A stretch of 64,000 nucleotides of DNA from Sinorhizobium sp. 6-70 (GCF_030124375.1 NZ_JASKLS010000006.1:163212-227211); one strand, 5' to 3'. Positions 1 to 8,910 are shown, counted from the first letter of the stretch. Numbers and translations are program-made. The notes: a model not told the origin generated them from the letters alone.

Positions 1-2
1 CC

Positions 3-419
3 GGCGGAAAGATTGCCAACCGCGATCCGGTAAAGGCGCTGGTCGGTCTCTTTCTCGCCCAGGCAGCCGTGCTCGTGCTCTTCACTTTCACGGCCCCTTC
101 TCCGGTCCTGACGCTGGTGACGCTGGCAGCACTCGGCTTCCTCTCCTTCGCCAACGTGCCAGGCCTGCAGCTCTATGTCGTCCAGCTTGCCAAGCAATAC
201 CGCCCCGGCGCCGTCGACGTCGCCTCGGCCCTCAACATCGCCGCCTTCAATCTCGGCATTGCGGTCGGCGCCTGGCTCGGCGGCCTTGTGGTCTCCTCGC
301 CACTGGGCCTCGGTTCGACGCCCTTGGTCGGCGCGATGCTGGTGGCCGTCGCCCTGGTTCTGACGTTGTGGAGCGGTGCGCTCGACCGGCGCACGGTTCT
401 CGTCGAACAGCCCGCTTGA
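3..419 (+). CDS. MFS transporter, C-terminal part (truncated by window start)
   Basis: This reading frame is open from the first bases of the window, so only the last 138 or so residues of the protein are present. The residues form several hydrophobic membrane segments separated by short loops. The stretch containing ALNIAAFNLGIAVGAWLGG resembles the late transmembrane helices of AraJ/YdhP-type drug or sugar efflux transporters of the major facilitator superfamily. It therefore probably sits in the inner membrane and exports a small molecule, but the substrate cannot be told. It ends 80 bp before the aldo/keto reductase gene on the same strand, so the two could be co-transcribed. Confidence 0.8.
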   Translation, partial: GGKIANRDPVKALVGLFLAQAAVLVLFTFTAPSPVLTLVTLAALGFLSFANVPGLQLYVVQLAKQYRPGAVDVASALNIAAFNLGIAVGAWLGGLVVSSPLGLGSTPLVGAMLVAVALVLTLWSGALDRRTVLVEQPA

Positions 420-499
420 ACCTTCGTCCTGCCGCAACAAGTATAGAATGTCGAATTCGCCCGGCACCTGTCGAGCCTCTCCCAACCAAGGAGCTTTCC

Positions 500-1333
500 A
501 TGCACGCAGTCAATTCCAACGGCGCCAATATCCCCGCCCTCGGCTTCGGTACCTTCCGCATGCCCGGCGCCGATGTGCTTCGCGTCCTGCCCGAAGCGCT
601 CAAACTCGGCTTCCACCATGTCGACACGGCGCAGATCTACGGCAACGAGGCGGAAGTCGGCGAAGTGATCCACAAGTCCGACGTTCGACGCGCGGATATT
701 TTTCTGACCACCAAGGTCTGGGTCGATAATTATCGCCACGACGCCTTCCTCGCCTCCGTCGACGAGAGCCTGAAAAAGCTGAAGACGGACTACGTGGATC
801 TGCTCCTCCTCCACTGGCCGGGCAGCGACGTGCCGATGGCCGAGCGCATCGGTGCGCTCAACGAAGTGCACAAGGCCGGCAAGGTACGCCATATCGGCGT
901 TAGCAATTTCAACATCGCGCAGATGGAGGAAGCCGTTCTGCTGAGCGATGCGCCGATCGCGACCAACCAGGTCGAATATCACCCCTATCTCGACCAGACG
1001 AAGGTTCTGCAGGCCGCGCGTGCGCTGGGCATGTCACTTACTGCCTATTATGCCATGGCCAATGGCAAGGTACCCTCCGACCCCCTGCTCAACGATATCG
1101 CGGCGCGCCACGGCAAGACGGCGGCGCAGGTGGCTTTGCGCTGGCTTGTGCAGCAGAAGGACGTGATCACGTTGTCGAAGACAGCGACTGAGGCCCGGCT
1201 CAAGGAGAATTTCGCGATCTTCGACTTTGCACTGACGCCTGAGGAAATGGCGGCGATCCGCAAGCTTGCGCGCCGGGACGGCCGGATCGTCAGCCCCGCG
1301 GGTCTGGCGCCGAAATGGGATCAGGCGGCTTGA
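500..1333 (+). CDS. Aldo/keto reductase (2,5-diketo-D-gluconate reductase B-like)
   Basis: A 277-residue NADPH-dependent aldo/keto reductase, cytosolic. The family fold is clear: LGFGTFRMPG near the N-terminus, the HVDTAQIYGNEAEVG segment holding the catalytic Asp and Tyr, TTKVW with the catalytic Lys, LLLLHWPG with the catalytic His, and the GVSNF motif that lines the substrate pocket. Length and motifs fit the DkgB subgroup, but the true substrate is not predictable. The ATG at 500 is chosen because AAGGAG lies just upstream; the frame is open further upstream but lacks a ribosome site there. A strong terminator follows. Confidence 0.9.
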   Translation: MHAVNSNGANIPALGFGTFRMPGADVLRVLPEALKLGFHHVDTAQIYGNEAEVGEVIHKSDVRRADIFLTTKVWVDNYRHDAFLASVDESLKKLKTDYVDLLLLHWPGSDVPMAERIGALNEVHKAGKVRHIGVSNFNIAQMEEAVLLSDAPIATNQVEYHPYLDQTKVLQAARALGMSLTAYYAMANGKVPSDPLLNDIAARHGKTAAQVALRWLVQQKDVITLSKTATEARLKENFAIFDFALTPEEMAAIRKLARRDGRIVSPAGLAPKWDQAA

Positions 1334-1364
1334 GTGACCGACATCGCGACGCAGGCGATGAGGC

Positions 1365-1405
1365 AAAAAAAACACCCGCCGGATCATTCCGGCGGGTGTT
1401 TTTTG
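1365..1405. terminator. Bidirectional rho-independent terminator
   Basis: A long, nearly perfect hairpin with a GC-rich stem (cacccgccgga / tccggcgggtg), a four-base loop, and A and T tracts on both sides. It lies between the convergent aldo/keto reductase and DUF2267-like genes, so it can end transcripts from both strands. Confidence 0.9.
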
Positions 1406-1420
1406 TGCAGACGGAACCGA

Positions 1421-1813
1421 TCAGACGAACTGGCTGAGGCCGGGGACGGAGGCGACGACTTCATCGACGATCTCGTCGCCTGCCTTTTCCTTGGCGAAGG
1501 CGATCGTTTCCTTGGCAAGCGAGGTGATCTCGCCCATGCCGAGGCCCTGGCTCATCAGCTGCTGGCCGAGCGCCATCACGCCGCCGCCACCGATCGCCGA
1601 CATCAAGCCGCCGAGCAGACCGCCACCGTTGCTGCCCTCGCCATTGTACTGGGCGACCAATTCGGGGGCGCCCGGAATGGCTTCGATCATCCTGGCAACC
1701 GGACCCTCCGCCGCCTCGCGCTGCAGAAAGCCGAGAATCATGCCGACCGCTTTCTCGGCCGTTGCAGGTTCGATGCCGACATTTTCCGCCACGCGGGTGA
1801 CCAGCTCACTCAT
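1421..1813 (-). CDS. DUF2267-like small protein
   Basis: A 130-residue protein starting MSELVTRVAENVG. The N-terminal half is helical (ATAEKAVGMILGFLQREA), followed by a glycine-rich stretch (GEGSNGGGLLGGLMSAIGGGG) and a helical C-terminus. This pattern resembles DUF2267 and related small alphaproteobacterial proteins; no enzymatic motif is visible and the function is unknown. The start at 1813 is favoured over the longer frame because a GAGGAG ribosome site precedes it. It is divergent from the HerA-like ATPase gene with about 260 bp between them. Confidence 0.75.
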   Translation of the reverse strand: MSELVTRVAENVGIEPATAEKAVGMILGFLQREAAEGPVARMIEAIPGAPELVAQYNGEGSNGGGLLGGLMSAIGGGGVMALGQQLMSQGLGMGEITSLAKETIAFAKEKAGDEIVDEVVASVPGLSQFV

Positions 1814-2072
1814 GGAAATCTCCTCGGTTGAATTTTGACGTTGACGTTGACGTAAATGATCGCCTCCGAAATAACAAGCGGCAACGAAATGCGATCGCGG
1901 CCATCGCCGAGAAGCGCATCGTTTCACGGACCGTCGCCCTTGGCAACGCACTCGACGAGCAACAGTTGCCGCGCCTAACTGCACCGCCTATAACAGAAAC
2001 GCACGATAGTCCGGTGACAGCGCTGTGCAACGAAACGCCCGCTTTCATTGGCAGAACGGAGATCAAGCCCAC

Positions 2073-3635
2073 ATGCTGCAAGAAGGCAAGCTCTATATCG
2101 GAACCAGCCGCAAGCCGGACGATTCGATCAACAAGGGCGAATATCTGGAGCTGAAATTCGGTAACCGCCACGGACTGATCACCGGCGCAACCGGCACCGG
2201 CAAGACCGTGACCCTGCAGATCCTTGCGGAAGGATTCTCCAATGCTGGCGTTCCGGTCTTCTGCGCCGACGTGAAAGGCGATCTTTCCGGCATCGGCGCG
2301 ATCGGCGAACCGAAGGATTTCCTCCTCAAGCGTGCCGAGCAAATTGGCCTTACGCCCTACGACTTCCAGGAATTTCCGGTGATCTTCTGGGACCTTTACG
2401 GCGAGAAAGGCCATAGGGTCCGCACGACCATGTCCGAGATGGGACCGCTGCTCCTGTCACGGCTGATGAATGCCACCGACGCACAGGAAGGTGTACTGAA
2501 CATTGCCTTCAAGATCGCCGACGAAGGAGGCCTGCCGCTCCTGGACCTCAAGGATCTCCAGGCGCTGCTCAACTACATGGGCGACAATGCAAGCGAGCTT
2601 TCCAATCAGTTCGGCTTCATTTCCAAGTCCTCCGTCGGTTCGATCCAGCGCGAGTTGCTCATCCTCGAGCAACAGGGTGCGGAGCACTTCTTCGGCGAGC
2701 CGGCCCTGAAGATCACCGACATCATGCGCACGACCAATGACGGGCGCGGGGCGATCTCGGTGCTTGCCGCCGACAAGCTGATGATGAATCCGCGGCTTTA
2801 CGCGACCTTCCTGCTTTGGCTCCTTTCCGAACTTTTCGAGGAGCTGCCGGAAGTCGGCGATCCGGACAAGCCGAAGCTGGTGTTCTTTTTCGACGAAGCG
2901 CATCTGCTCTTCAATGACGCGCCGAAAGTGCTCGTCGAGCGCGTCGAACAGGTGGTGCGCCTGATCCGTTCCAAAGGTGTCGGCGTCTACTTCGTTACCC
3001 AGAATCCGCTCGACGTACCGGAAACGGTGCTGGCGCAGCTCGGCAATCGCGTGCAGCACGCGTTGCGCGCCTATTCGCCGCGCGAACAGAAGGCGGTGAA
3101 GACCGCGGCCGACACCTTCCGCCCCAACCCGGACTTCAACTGCGCCGAGGTGATCACCAATCTCGGCACCGGTGAAGCGCTCGTTTCGACGCTCGAAGGC
3201 AAGGGCTCGCCGTCCATGGTCGAGAGGACCCTGATCCGCCCGCCGGCATCGCGTCTTGGTCCGCTCACCGAGGCCGAACGGCAAAAGGTCATCGATGTCA
3301 GTCCCGTGCGCGGGCTCTATGACGAGGATTTCGATCGGGAATCGGCTTACGAGCTGCTTGCCAAGCGCGCCGCGAAGGCTGCCGAGCAGGCCGAAGCCGC
3401 ACGGCAAGCGCAAGAGCAGCCGGCGGAAGAGACCTCCGGAGGCAGCCGCTGGACCCTGCCCGGCTTCGGCGACGATGAACCGGCGGCACCCTCCGGTAGG
3501 CAGGCGCGGCCGCGCTCCTCCGGCTATCAGCGCGAAACCATCGTCGAGGCGGCGATGAAATCCGTTGCCCGTACTGTCGCAACGCAGGTCGGCCGCGCCC
3601 TGGTGCGCGGCATCCTCGGCAGCCTGAAGCGATAG
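2073..3635 (+). CDS. HerA-like / DUF853 (YjgR family) P-loop ATPase
   Basis: A 520-residue cytosolic ATPase of the HerA-FtsK superfamily. A Walker A motif GATGTGKT is at residues 38-45 and a Walker B segment LVFFFDEAHLLF is near residue 273; the sensor-like region VTQNPLDVPETVLAQLGNRVQHALRAYSP matches the DUF853 family. The C-terminal 90 residues are low complexity, rich in Ala, Gln and Glu, and then basic. The in vivo role of the family is unknown, though relatives act as hexameric DNA translocases. The ATG at 2073 begins the conserved MLQEGKLYIG sequence and follows GGAG; an in-frame start at 2025 is less likely. Confidence 0.88.
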   Translation: MLQEGKLYIGTSRKPDDSINKGEYLELKFGNRHGLITGATGTGKTVTLQILAEGFSNAGVPVFCADVKGDLSGIGAIGEPKDFLLKRAEQIGLTPYDFQEFPVIFWDLYGEKGHRVRTTMSEMGPLLLSRLMNATDAQEGVLNIAFKIADEGGLPLLDLKDLQALLNYMGDNASELSNQFGFISKSSVGSIQRELLILEQQGAEHFFGEPALKITDIMRTTNDGRGAISVLAADKLMMNPRLYATFLLWLLSELFEELPEVGDPDKPKLVFFFDEAHLLFNDAPKVLVERVEQVVRLIRSKGVGVYFVTQNPLDVPETVLAQLGNRVQHALRAYSPREQKAVKTAADTFRPNPDFNCAEVITNLGTGEALVSTLEGKGSPSMVERTLIRPPASRLGPLTEAERQKVIDVSPVRGLYDEDFDRESAYELLAKRAAKAAEQAEAARQAQEQPAEETSGGSRWTLPGFGDDEPAAPSGRQARPRSSGYQRETIVEAAMKSVARTVATQVGRALVRGILGSLKR

Positions 3636-3718
3636 CAGGCAGCGAATGAGACGAGTGGCCCGCGTGCATGCTGCGCGTTGCACGAGATTGCGTTCTTGCG
3701 ACCCAGAAAGGATTGACC

Positions 3719-3931
3719 ATGGAAGTCAAGGATTCGAACGGCGCCGTCCTCAAGGACGGCGACAGCGTCACGCTGATCAAGGATCTGAAGGTGAAAGGAA
3801 CCTCCACCACGCTGAAACGCGGCACGCTGGTGAAGGGCATTCGCCTGACCGACGATCCCGACGAGGTCGAATGCCGGGTCGAAAAGATCAAGGGGCTGGT
3901 GCTGCGCACCGAGTTCCTCAAGAAAGCCTGA
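3719..3931 (+). CDS. PhnA-like (YjdM C-terminal domain) protein
   Basis: A 70-residue protein matching only the C-terminal domain of PhnA/YjdM: EVKDSNGAVLKDGDSVTLIKDLKVKG, then LKRGTLVKGIRLTDDPDEVECRVE. The N-terminal zinc ribbon of full-length PhnA is absent, as is common in alphaproteobacteria. The historical link to phosphonate use is weak, and the real function is unknown. The start is set by AAAGGA just upstream. It ends before a large perfect palindrome and is convergent with ohr. Confidence 0.85.
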   Translation: MEVKDSNGAVLKDGDSVTLIKDLKVKGTSTTLKRGTLVKGIRLTDDPDEVECRVEKIKGLVLRTEFLKKA

Positions 3932-4024
3932 ACAGGCCGGCGAGGTCTCCGTTCGTCCGCATCGCTTGCACAGACGTGCCGTCAGTATTCGAAGCCCGGG
4001 TGAACGCCCCGGGCTTCCGTACAT

Positions 4025-4062
4025 TAGAGCGCCGTGCGTTCATTTGAACGCACGGCGCTCTA
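4025..4062. repeat. Perfect 18-bp-arm palindrome between convergent genes
   Basis: Two perfectly complementary 18-base arms (4025-4042 and 4045-4062) around a two-base spacer. The core gcgccg-gcg is similar to the second palindrome of the dispersed element seen at 10846, 48425 and 59493. It lacks a T tract, so it is better read as a repeat-derived hairpin than as a classic terminator, though it could stop transcription from both PhnA-like and ohr genes. Confidence 0.85.
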
Positions 4063-4077
4063 GACAATCGCGCTTGC

Positions 4078-4500
4078 CTAGGCCACCGTCAGCTTCACGT
4101 CGACATTGCCTCTGGTCGCGTGGCTGTAGGGGCATACGACATGCGCCTTCTGGACCAGGTCCTCGAGGAGGGCCTTGTCCACGCCGGGCGAAGTGATTTC
4201 AAGCGCCGCATCGATGTAGAAGCCCGTACCGTCGTCGCGCGGGCCGATCCCGACCGTGCCTGTCACTTTCGTGTCTTCCGGAAGTTTTACCTTTTCCTTG
4301 CCAGCAACGAACTTCAACGCGCCGAGGAAGCAGGCGGAATAGCCGGCAGCAAAGAGCTGCTCCGGGTTGGTGCCGCGGGCGCCGTCGCCACCAAGCTCCT
4401 TCGGAACGGTAAGGCTAATATCGAGGACGCCATCGGCGCTCTTGGCCTGGCCGGCGCGGCCGCCAGTCGCGGAGGCGGTGGTGCGATAGAGGATAGGCAT
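4078..4500 (-). CDS. ohr: Organic hydroperoxide resistance protein Ohr
   Basis: A 140-residue thiol peroxidase of the Ohr/OsmC family that reduces organic and fatty-acid hydroperoxides in the cytosol. The two redox cysteines are present at Cys57 (in [15 protein letters not shown]) and Cys123 (in [12 protein letters not shown]), with the usual family length. The N-terminus [17 protein letters not shown] is typical of Ohr rather than OsmC. It is transcribed away from ohrR; the intergenic region holds AT-rich dyad sequence that fits an OhrR operator. Expression is therefore probably induced by organic peroxides when OhrR is oxidised. Confidence 0.96.
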   Translation of the reverse strand: MPILYRTTASATGGRAGQAKSADGVLDISLTVPKELGGDGARGTNPEQLFAAGYSACFLGALKFVAGKEKVKLPEDTKVTGTVGIGPRDDGTGFYIDAALEITSPGVDKALLEDLVQKAHVVCPYSHATRGNVDVKLTVA

Positions 4501-4551
4501 GGCAGTCTCCTTCGATGATCGTTGTCGATACGCATTCTATATCGCAACATT

Positions 4552-4586
4552 AAATTGCACGCAAATTAATTTTGCAAATTGCATTA
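4552..4586. promoter_or_regulatory. Candidate OhrR operator between ohr and ohrR
   Basis: An AT-rich segment in the divergent ohr/ohrR intergenic region with direct repeats aaattgca at 4552 and 4577 and an internal dyad gcaaa(4561)/tttgc(4571). MarR-type OhrR repressors bind AT-rich palindromes at such positions in relatives; binding here is inferred. Confidence 0.55.
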
Positions 4587-4614
4587 CGGCCGTGAATTTG
4601 CGACAATGCCGATC

Positions 4615-5091
4615 ATGACGACCAAGCCGGCAAAATTTGAGGCAATATCCGATGAAGCGCTGACGCTGGGCCAGCAATTGTGCTTTGCGGTTTATTCGGC
4701 TGGGCACGCGTTCAACCGCACCTATAAGCCGCTGCTTGATCGCTTTGGCCTCACCTATCCACAATATCTCGTGCTGCTTGCGCTCTGGCAACAGGACAAG
4801 ATGACGGTGAAGCGGATCGGCGAGGACATGGGCCTCGATTCCGGCACCCTTTCCCCCTTGCTGAAGCGGCTGGAAGCCGCCGGCTACGTCACCCGGCTCC
4901 GCGATCGCGACGACGAGCGGCAGGTGATCGTCAGCCTCACGGAAAAGGGTAGGAACCTGAAACCCGAAGCCTTCGGCATCCTTGCCGACATCAGCAAGGC
5001 GACCGGATGCACGCTGGAAGAAGTCCGTGAGTTACGCGAGGCGCTGCAGCGCCTAACCCAACGAATGACCAACAGTCAGCGAGAAAGCTGA
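4615..5091 (+). CDS. ohrR: OhrR, MarR-family organic peroxide sensor
   Basis: A MarR-family winged-helix repressor of about 158 residues. The sensing cysteine is in LGQQLCFAVYSAGHAFNR near the N-terminus (Cys23 with this start), followed by the LTYPQYLVLLALW segment typical of OhrR and the recognition helix region GLDSGTLSPLLKRLEAAGYVTR. The wing is RDRDDERQVIV. It represses the divergent ohr gene until peroxide oxidises the cysteine. ATGs at 4606 and 4615 are both possible and neither has a clear ribosome site, so the exact start is uncertain. Confidence 0.93.
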   Translation: MTTKPAKFEAISDEALTLGQQLCFAVYSAGHAFNRTYKPLLDRFGLTYPQYLVLLALWQQDKMTVKRIGEDMGLDSGTLSPLLKRLEAAGYVTRLRDRDDERQVIVSLTEKGRNLKPEAFGILADISKATGCTLEEVRELREALQRLTQRMTNSQRES

Positions 5092-5141
5092 CCGGATTCG
5101 TCAACGGCGGTCGTTTCAGACCGGAGCACGCCTCAGTTGGC

Positions 5142-5246
5142 TAGATCATTTCATTGTTTCATTGAAGCAGTGAAATGATCTAACTCTTTGAAATAACATA
5201 ATTCCGGACGGAAAACCGTTACACACTTTTCCTGGAATTGCTCTAG
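5142..5246. repeat. Dispersed intergenic element, family C, full copy
   Basis: A two-palindrome element: tagatcatttcattg (5142-5156) is inverted at 5168-5182, then a second imperfect palindrome runs from aattccgg to ccTggaatt and ends in gctctag. A shorter copy is at 11347-11413. It separates the convergent ohrR and L,D-transpeptidase genes. Its last bases form the TAG stop of the transpeptidase gene on the minus strand. The layout resembles the rhizobial intergenic mosaic elements (RIME), but I cannot assign it to a named family. Confidence 0.75.
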
Positions 5247-6022
5247 ATCACGAGGATCGGCGCCTTGCCGCGGACGCGGTCGTAGAGATCCATGACATCC
5301 TGGTTGAGCATGCGCACGCAGCCGGAGGAAACGGCCTTGCCGATCGATTGCCACTCGGGCGTTCCGTGTACGCGATATAAGGTGTCCTGGCCGTTCTGGA
5401 AGATATAGAGCGCGCGTGAGCCGAGCGGATTGTTCAAGCCGGGCGGCATGCCGCCTGCGCTTTCCGAATAACGCGCGAGCTCCGGCTGGCGGTCAATCAT
5501 CGTACCCGGCGGCGTCCAGCGCGGCCACTTCTGCTTCCACTGAATGACACCGCGTCCCGACCAGGCGAAACCCTCACGACCGAGGCCGACGCCGTAACGC
5601 ATGGCCCTTCCGCCCGGCTGGACCAGATAGAGAAAGCGATCGGCAGTGTCGACCACGATCGTGCCCGGCTGCTCGCCGAACGGGTCGTCGACTTCCTGGC
5701 GGTAAAATCGAGCGTCGATCTGCTGGTAAGGCACGGCCGGGACCAGATAACCGCCATCGTCCACTCCGGCATAAATTTGCGAGTAATAAGGATCCTGCGG
5801 TGGCAGGCCGGTCGGCATTGCCGCCTCCTCGACCGGGCCTTCCAGCAAGGCGCCGGTACGCGGATCGATCCAGCGTCCCTCCAGCGCCGGATTGCGGTAA
5901 ACCGGCATGGTTTGCTGACGGAAGCGGTCCGTATTCATCGACGACGTGCAGCTCGCAAGTCCAGCGGAGATGGCTACGAGTCCGGATGTACGGAGAAACT
6001 GGCGGCGGGAAAAATTGGGCAT
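5243..6022 (-). CDS. L,D-transpeptidase (YkuD/ErfK family), Tat-type lipoprotein
   Basis: A 259-residue envelope enzyme predicted to make L,D cross-links in peptidoglycan or to attach proteins to it. The N-terminus has a twin-arginine motif (SRRQFLR, residues 5-11), a hydrophobic stretch, and a lipobox LASC with Cys25. The YkuD domain occupies about residues 118-259 and has the catalytic set YRVHGTPEW (His219) and SSGCVRM (Cys235). The residue-60 to 110 linker is rich in Pro and Asp. Export through Tat followed by lipidation is inferred from the two overlapping signals. It is single-gene and follows a palindromic element upstream. Confidence 0.9.
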   Translation of the reverse strand: MPNFSRRQFLRTSGLVAISAGLASCTSSMNTDRFRQQTMPVYRNPALEGRWIDPRTGALLEGPVEEAAMPTGLPPQDPYYSQIYAGVDDGGYLVPAVPYQQIDARFYRQEVDDPFGEQPGTIVVDTADRFLYLVQPGGRAMRYGVGLGREGFAWSGRGVIQWKQKWPRWTPPGTMIDRQPELARYSESAGGMPPGLNNPLGSRALYIFQNGQDTLYRVHGTPEWQSIGKAVSSGCVRMLNQDVMDLYDRVRGKAPILVI

Positions 6023-6109
6023 CGAACTCTAACGGGTTTGAGTGCAGCAGGCGGAAGGCAATGGCGCGACCGGTATCGGCGATTCGCGCCTCCTCGCTCT
6101 GGTCAGGAA

Positions 6110-6159
6110 GATCATGACGATCGCGGATTAAATCAATCCAAAATCATCGTGATCGATTC
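6110..6159. repeat. Dispersed palindromic element, family D
   Basis: An imperfect palindrome with arms gatcatgacgat and atcatcgtgatcgat around aatcaatccaaa. A better-preserved copy is at 59397-59434. Both copies sit upstream of a minus-strand lipoprotein gene. Confidence 0.6.
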
Positions 6160-6308
6160 TCAGGTCGGGATGCGAACAGAACGGCTCTTGTGCTTTTCCT
6201 CACCCTCTCCGGTGGCAGGCATTGCATCTACGGCTGGAACGAAACTTATGTCAGCAAAACTCCAATCACAATCGCGGCATCGCACTCTGCAAGCCACGGC
6301 ACCGCCAC

Positions 6309-8672
6309 TCAGATAGCGTCCGCGTGGAGGCTGGGCTGGCCAAGCAGCGCTTCGAAAGCCCGGGCGGCAAGCGGCGGGCTGAAGAAATAGCCCTGGATCT
6401 CATCGCAACCGCTTTGCCGCAGGAAATCGACCTGCGCTTCCGTTTCCACGCCTTCGGCGATGACCCGCAGACCAAGATTCTGCGCGAGCGAAATGATCGC
6501 CGAAGTGATGGCCTTGTCGTCGGCGTCCAAGGGAATGTCCTCGACGAAGGAGCGGTCGATCTTCAGCCGTTGCACGGGGAACCGTTTAAGCGCGCTGAGG
6601 CTCGAATAACCCGTCCCGAAGTCGTCGATCGCGAGGTGCACACCGATCGCCTCCAACTCATGCATCGTCGCGATCGCGCCGGGCACGTCCTGCATGATCA
6701 GGCTTTCGGTCAGTTCGAGTTCGAGATAACGCGCCTCCAGGCCGGTTTCCGCGAGCACAGCCGCCACGCGGCTCGCCCAGTTGCGTTCGAGGAACTGTCG
6801 GGCGGAAACATTAACGCTGATAATCAGCGGCGGCAGCCCAGCTTCCTGCCAGGCCTTGCACTGACGGCATGCGGTTTTCAGGACCCAATCGCCAATCGGC
6901 ACGATCAGGCCGGTTTCCTCCGCCAGCGGGATGAAGGCACCGGGCGAGACCACGCCATGCACCGGGTGCTGCCAGCGCAGCAATGCCTCTGCGGCGAAGA
7001 TACGGCCGCTTGCAAGATTCATCTGCGGCTGGAAATGCAGGAAAAATTCGTCGCGGGCGATCGCCTCGCGCAGTTCCTCCTGCCGCAAGAGCTTCTCGTG
7101 CGCCTTGGCCGCCATTTCTTCGGTGAAGACCTGCAGGTTGTTGCGCCCGAGCGCCTTGGCGCGGTACATGGCCGCATCGGCATTCGCAAGCAATTCGCTG
7201 ACCGTCTGGCCCTGGTGGGGAAAGCAGGCGACGCCCATACTGCAAGTCACCTGCAGGCTGCGGCCGTTAAGTTGCAGCGGCGCGGCAATGGCCGCGCGGA
7301 TATCCTCAAGGCGCGACAGGACGACGTCGCGCTCCGTCGGCAGGCCATTCAGGAGAAGTATGAACTCGTCGCCGCCGACCCGTACGACCATATCGGACTT
7401 GCGCACTGCCGCGCGCATGCGCTCGGAAACAGCCTTCAGCAATTCGTCGCCCGCCGTATGCCCGAGACTGTCATTGATGAGCTTGAAATTGTCGAGGTCC
7501 AGAAAGGCGAGCACGGCCCACTGATCGCGTCCGCGAATCGCCTCGAGCACGCCAGCCACTTGTTCCTCAAACAGAACGCGGTTGGGAAGGCCTGTCAGCG
7601 CATCGTGATGCGCCATGAAGCTTATCCTGTCTTCGGCTCGCTTGCGTTCGATCGCGATCCCGGCGAGATACGTCGCCATGGCGATCAGTTCCTTCTGCTG
7701 CTCGCTCGGAACCCCGGCCTCCCGCGAATAGAGCGCGAAAGTTCCGAGCACCTTGCGGTCGTGCGAGTGGATCGGCGTCGACCAGCAGGAACGGAAGCCA
7801 TAGGGCCTCACAACCTCGGTGTAGCCTTCCCACAGCGGGTCGGCAAACACGTCCGCAACGATCACCTGCTCGCCACGCCAGGCTGCTGTCCCACACGAAC
7901 CGGTTCTTGGACCAATCTCGACTCCGTGGATCGTGGCACAAAACACCTCGTCCAGGCTTGGAGCAGCGCCGTGCAGAAGATGCCGCCCGTCGTCGGAGAG
8001 AAGCAGGATGGAACCTTTAACGCCGGGCAGCAGCAATTCGATCAGCAAGATGAGGTCAGTGAAGAACTGATCGAGCGGCTCGCTCTTTGCGATCATCTCC
8101 AGCAGCCGCGCCTGCCCCTCGAGTAAGCGTTCGGCCGCTTTTCGATCGCTGATATCGCGCGAAACACCGACGACGCCGACGATCTGGCCGCTCTTGTTGC
8201 GCAGCGGCACCTTGGACGTCATCAGCCAGCGATCGCGCCCCTTGGTGACAATGGCCCGCTCTTCTATCCCGAAGATCGGTTCGCCGGTCTCGATCACGCG
8301 CTGTTCCACGTCGGCGATGGCCTGCGCGGCCTTCGCCGGGTGCAGGTCGAAATCCGTCTTGCCGACAAGATCCTGAAGGCTTTCGAGCCCGTTGTCCGCG
8401 ACGGTCACCTCATTGGCGATGAGAAAACGGCCTTTCGTGTCCTTCGCATAGATATAATCCGGGACGTGATTGATCATCGTCTCCAGCCAATAGTGGCGGT
8501 CGGCGATGTCGGGCTCGGAAGGAAAAATGCGCGCCACCTCCTCCGCCAGACGATTGCCGGCATCGATGAGCCGGCGTGTCTCCACGTTGTCTGCGGCATT
8601 GAGGGCGGCGTAGCGGGTATTGCGGGACGTTTTCCTTGCCAAGCAAAGCCTCCGGAAGAGCAACGCCGACAT
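6309..8672 (-). CDS. PAS-GAF-GGDEF-EAL cyclic-di-GMP signalling protein
   Basis: A 787-residue cytosolic protein with no membrane segment. Domains in order are a PAS domain (about residues 50-185; HYWLETMINHVPDYIYAKD), a GAF domain (about 200-345), a GGDEF domain with an intact active site VGGDEF, and an EAL domain with EALLRW, ELTESL, DDFGTGYSSL, IDRSFV and AEGVET. Both catalytic sites look intact, so it could make and degrade c-di-GMP, with sensing by PAS/GAF. ATG 8672 is preferred; a TTG at 8705 is also in frame, and neither has a strong ribosome site. Confidence 0.93.
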   Translation of the reverse strand: MSALLFRRLCLARKTSRNTRYAALNAADNVETRRLIDAGNRLAEEVARIFPSEPDIADRHYWLETMINHVPDYIYAKDTKGRFLIANEVTVADNGLESLQDLVGKTDFDLHPAKAAQAIADVEQRVIETGEPIFGIEERAIVTKGRDRWLMTSKVPLRNKSGQIVGVVGVSRDISDRKAAERLLEGQARLLEMIAKSEPLDQFFTDLILLIELLLPGVKGSILLLSDDGRHLLHGAAPSLDEVFCATIHGVEIGPRTGSCGTAAWRGEQVIVADVFADPLWEGYTEVVRPYGFRSCWSTPIHSHDRKVLGTFALYSREAGVPSEQQKELIAMATYLAGIAIERKRAEDRISFMAHHDALTGLPNRVLFEEQVAGVLEAIRGRDQWAVLAFLDLDNFKLINDSLGHTAGDELLKAVSERMRAAVRKSDMVVRVGGDEFILLLNGLPTERDVVLSRLEDIRAAIAAPLQLNGRSLQVTCSMGVACFPHQGQTVSELLANADAAMYRAKALGRNNLQVFTEEMAAKAHEKLLRQEELREAIARDEFFLHFQPQMNLASGRIFAAEALLRWQHPVHGVVSPGAFIPLAEETGLIVPIGDWVLKTACRQCKAWQEAGLPPLIISVNVSARQFLERNWASRVAAVLAETGLEARYLELELTESLIMQDVPGAIATMHELEAIGVHLAIDDFGTGYSSLSALKRFPVQRLKIDRSFVEDIPLDADDKAITSAIISLAQNLGLRVIAEGVETEAQVDFLRQSGCDEIQGYFFSPPLAARAFEALLGQPSLHADAI

Positions 8673-8910
8673 ATTGCGGATAATACCGGGCTCTGGTCTA
8701 GCCAACAGAGGTTATGCTTCTCTAAATGTTATCGGAAAAAACGTCTAAAGGTTGCATGTTGGTCGCGATAGCCGAAACAGGCACACCTGAACGAGCGCAG
8801 CGGCTGCGTTTCATCAAGAGATTTCATGGGCAACATCAACCAAGGGCGCTTCTGCCGGCCTCGGCAATCACCTATTGATTGCGCATCACACCGGTCGGGA
8901 GGAAGCCAGC

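Noticed and set aside
6222..8126. A 634-codon plus-strand frame opposite the GGDEF-EAL gene
   Set aside because: It is the antisense shadow of a real gene: the minus strand has clear PAS, GAF, GGDEF and EAL motifs, while this frame has no recognisable domain or ribosome site.
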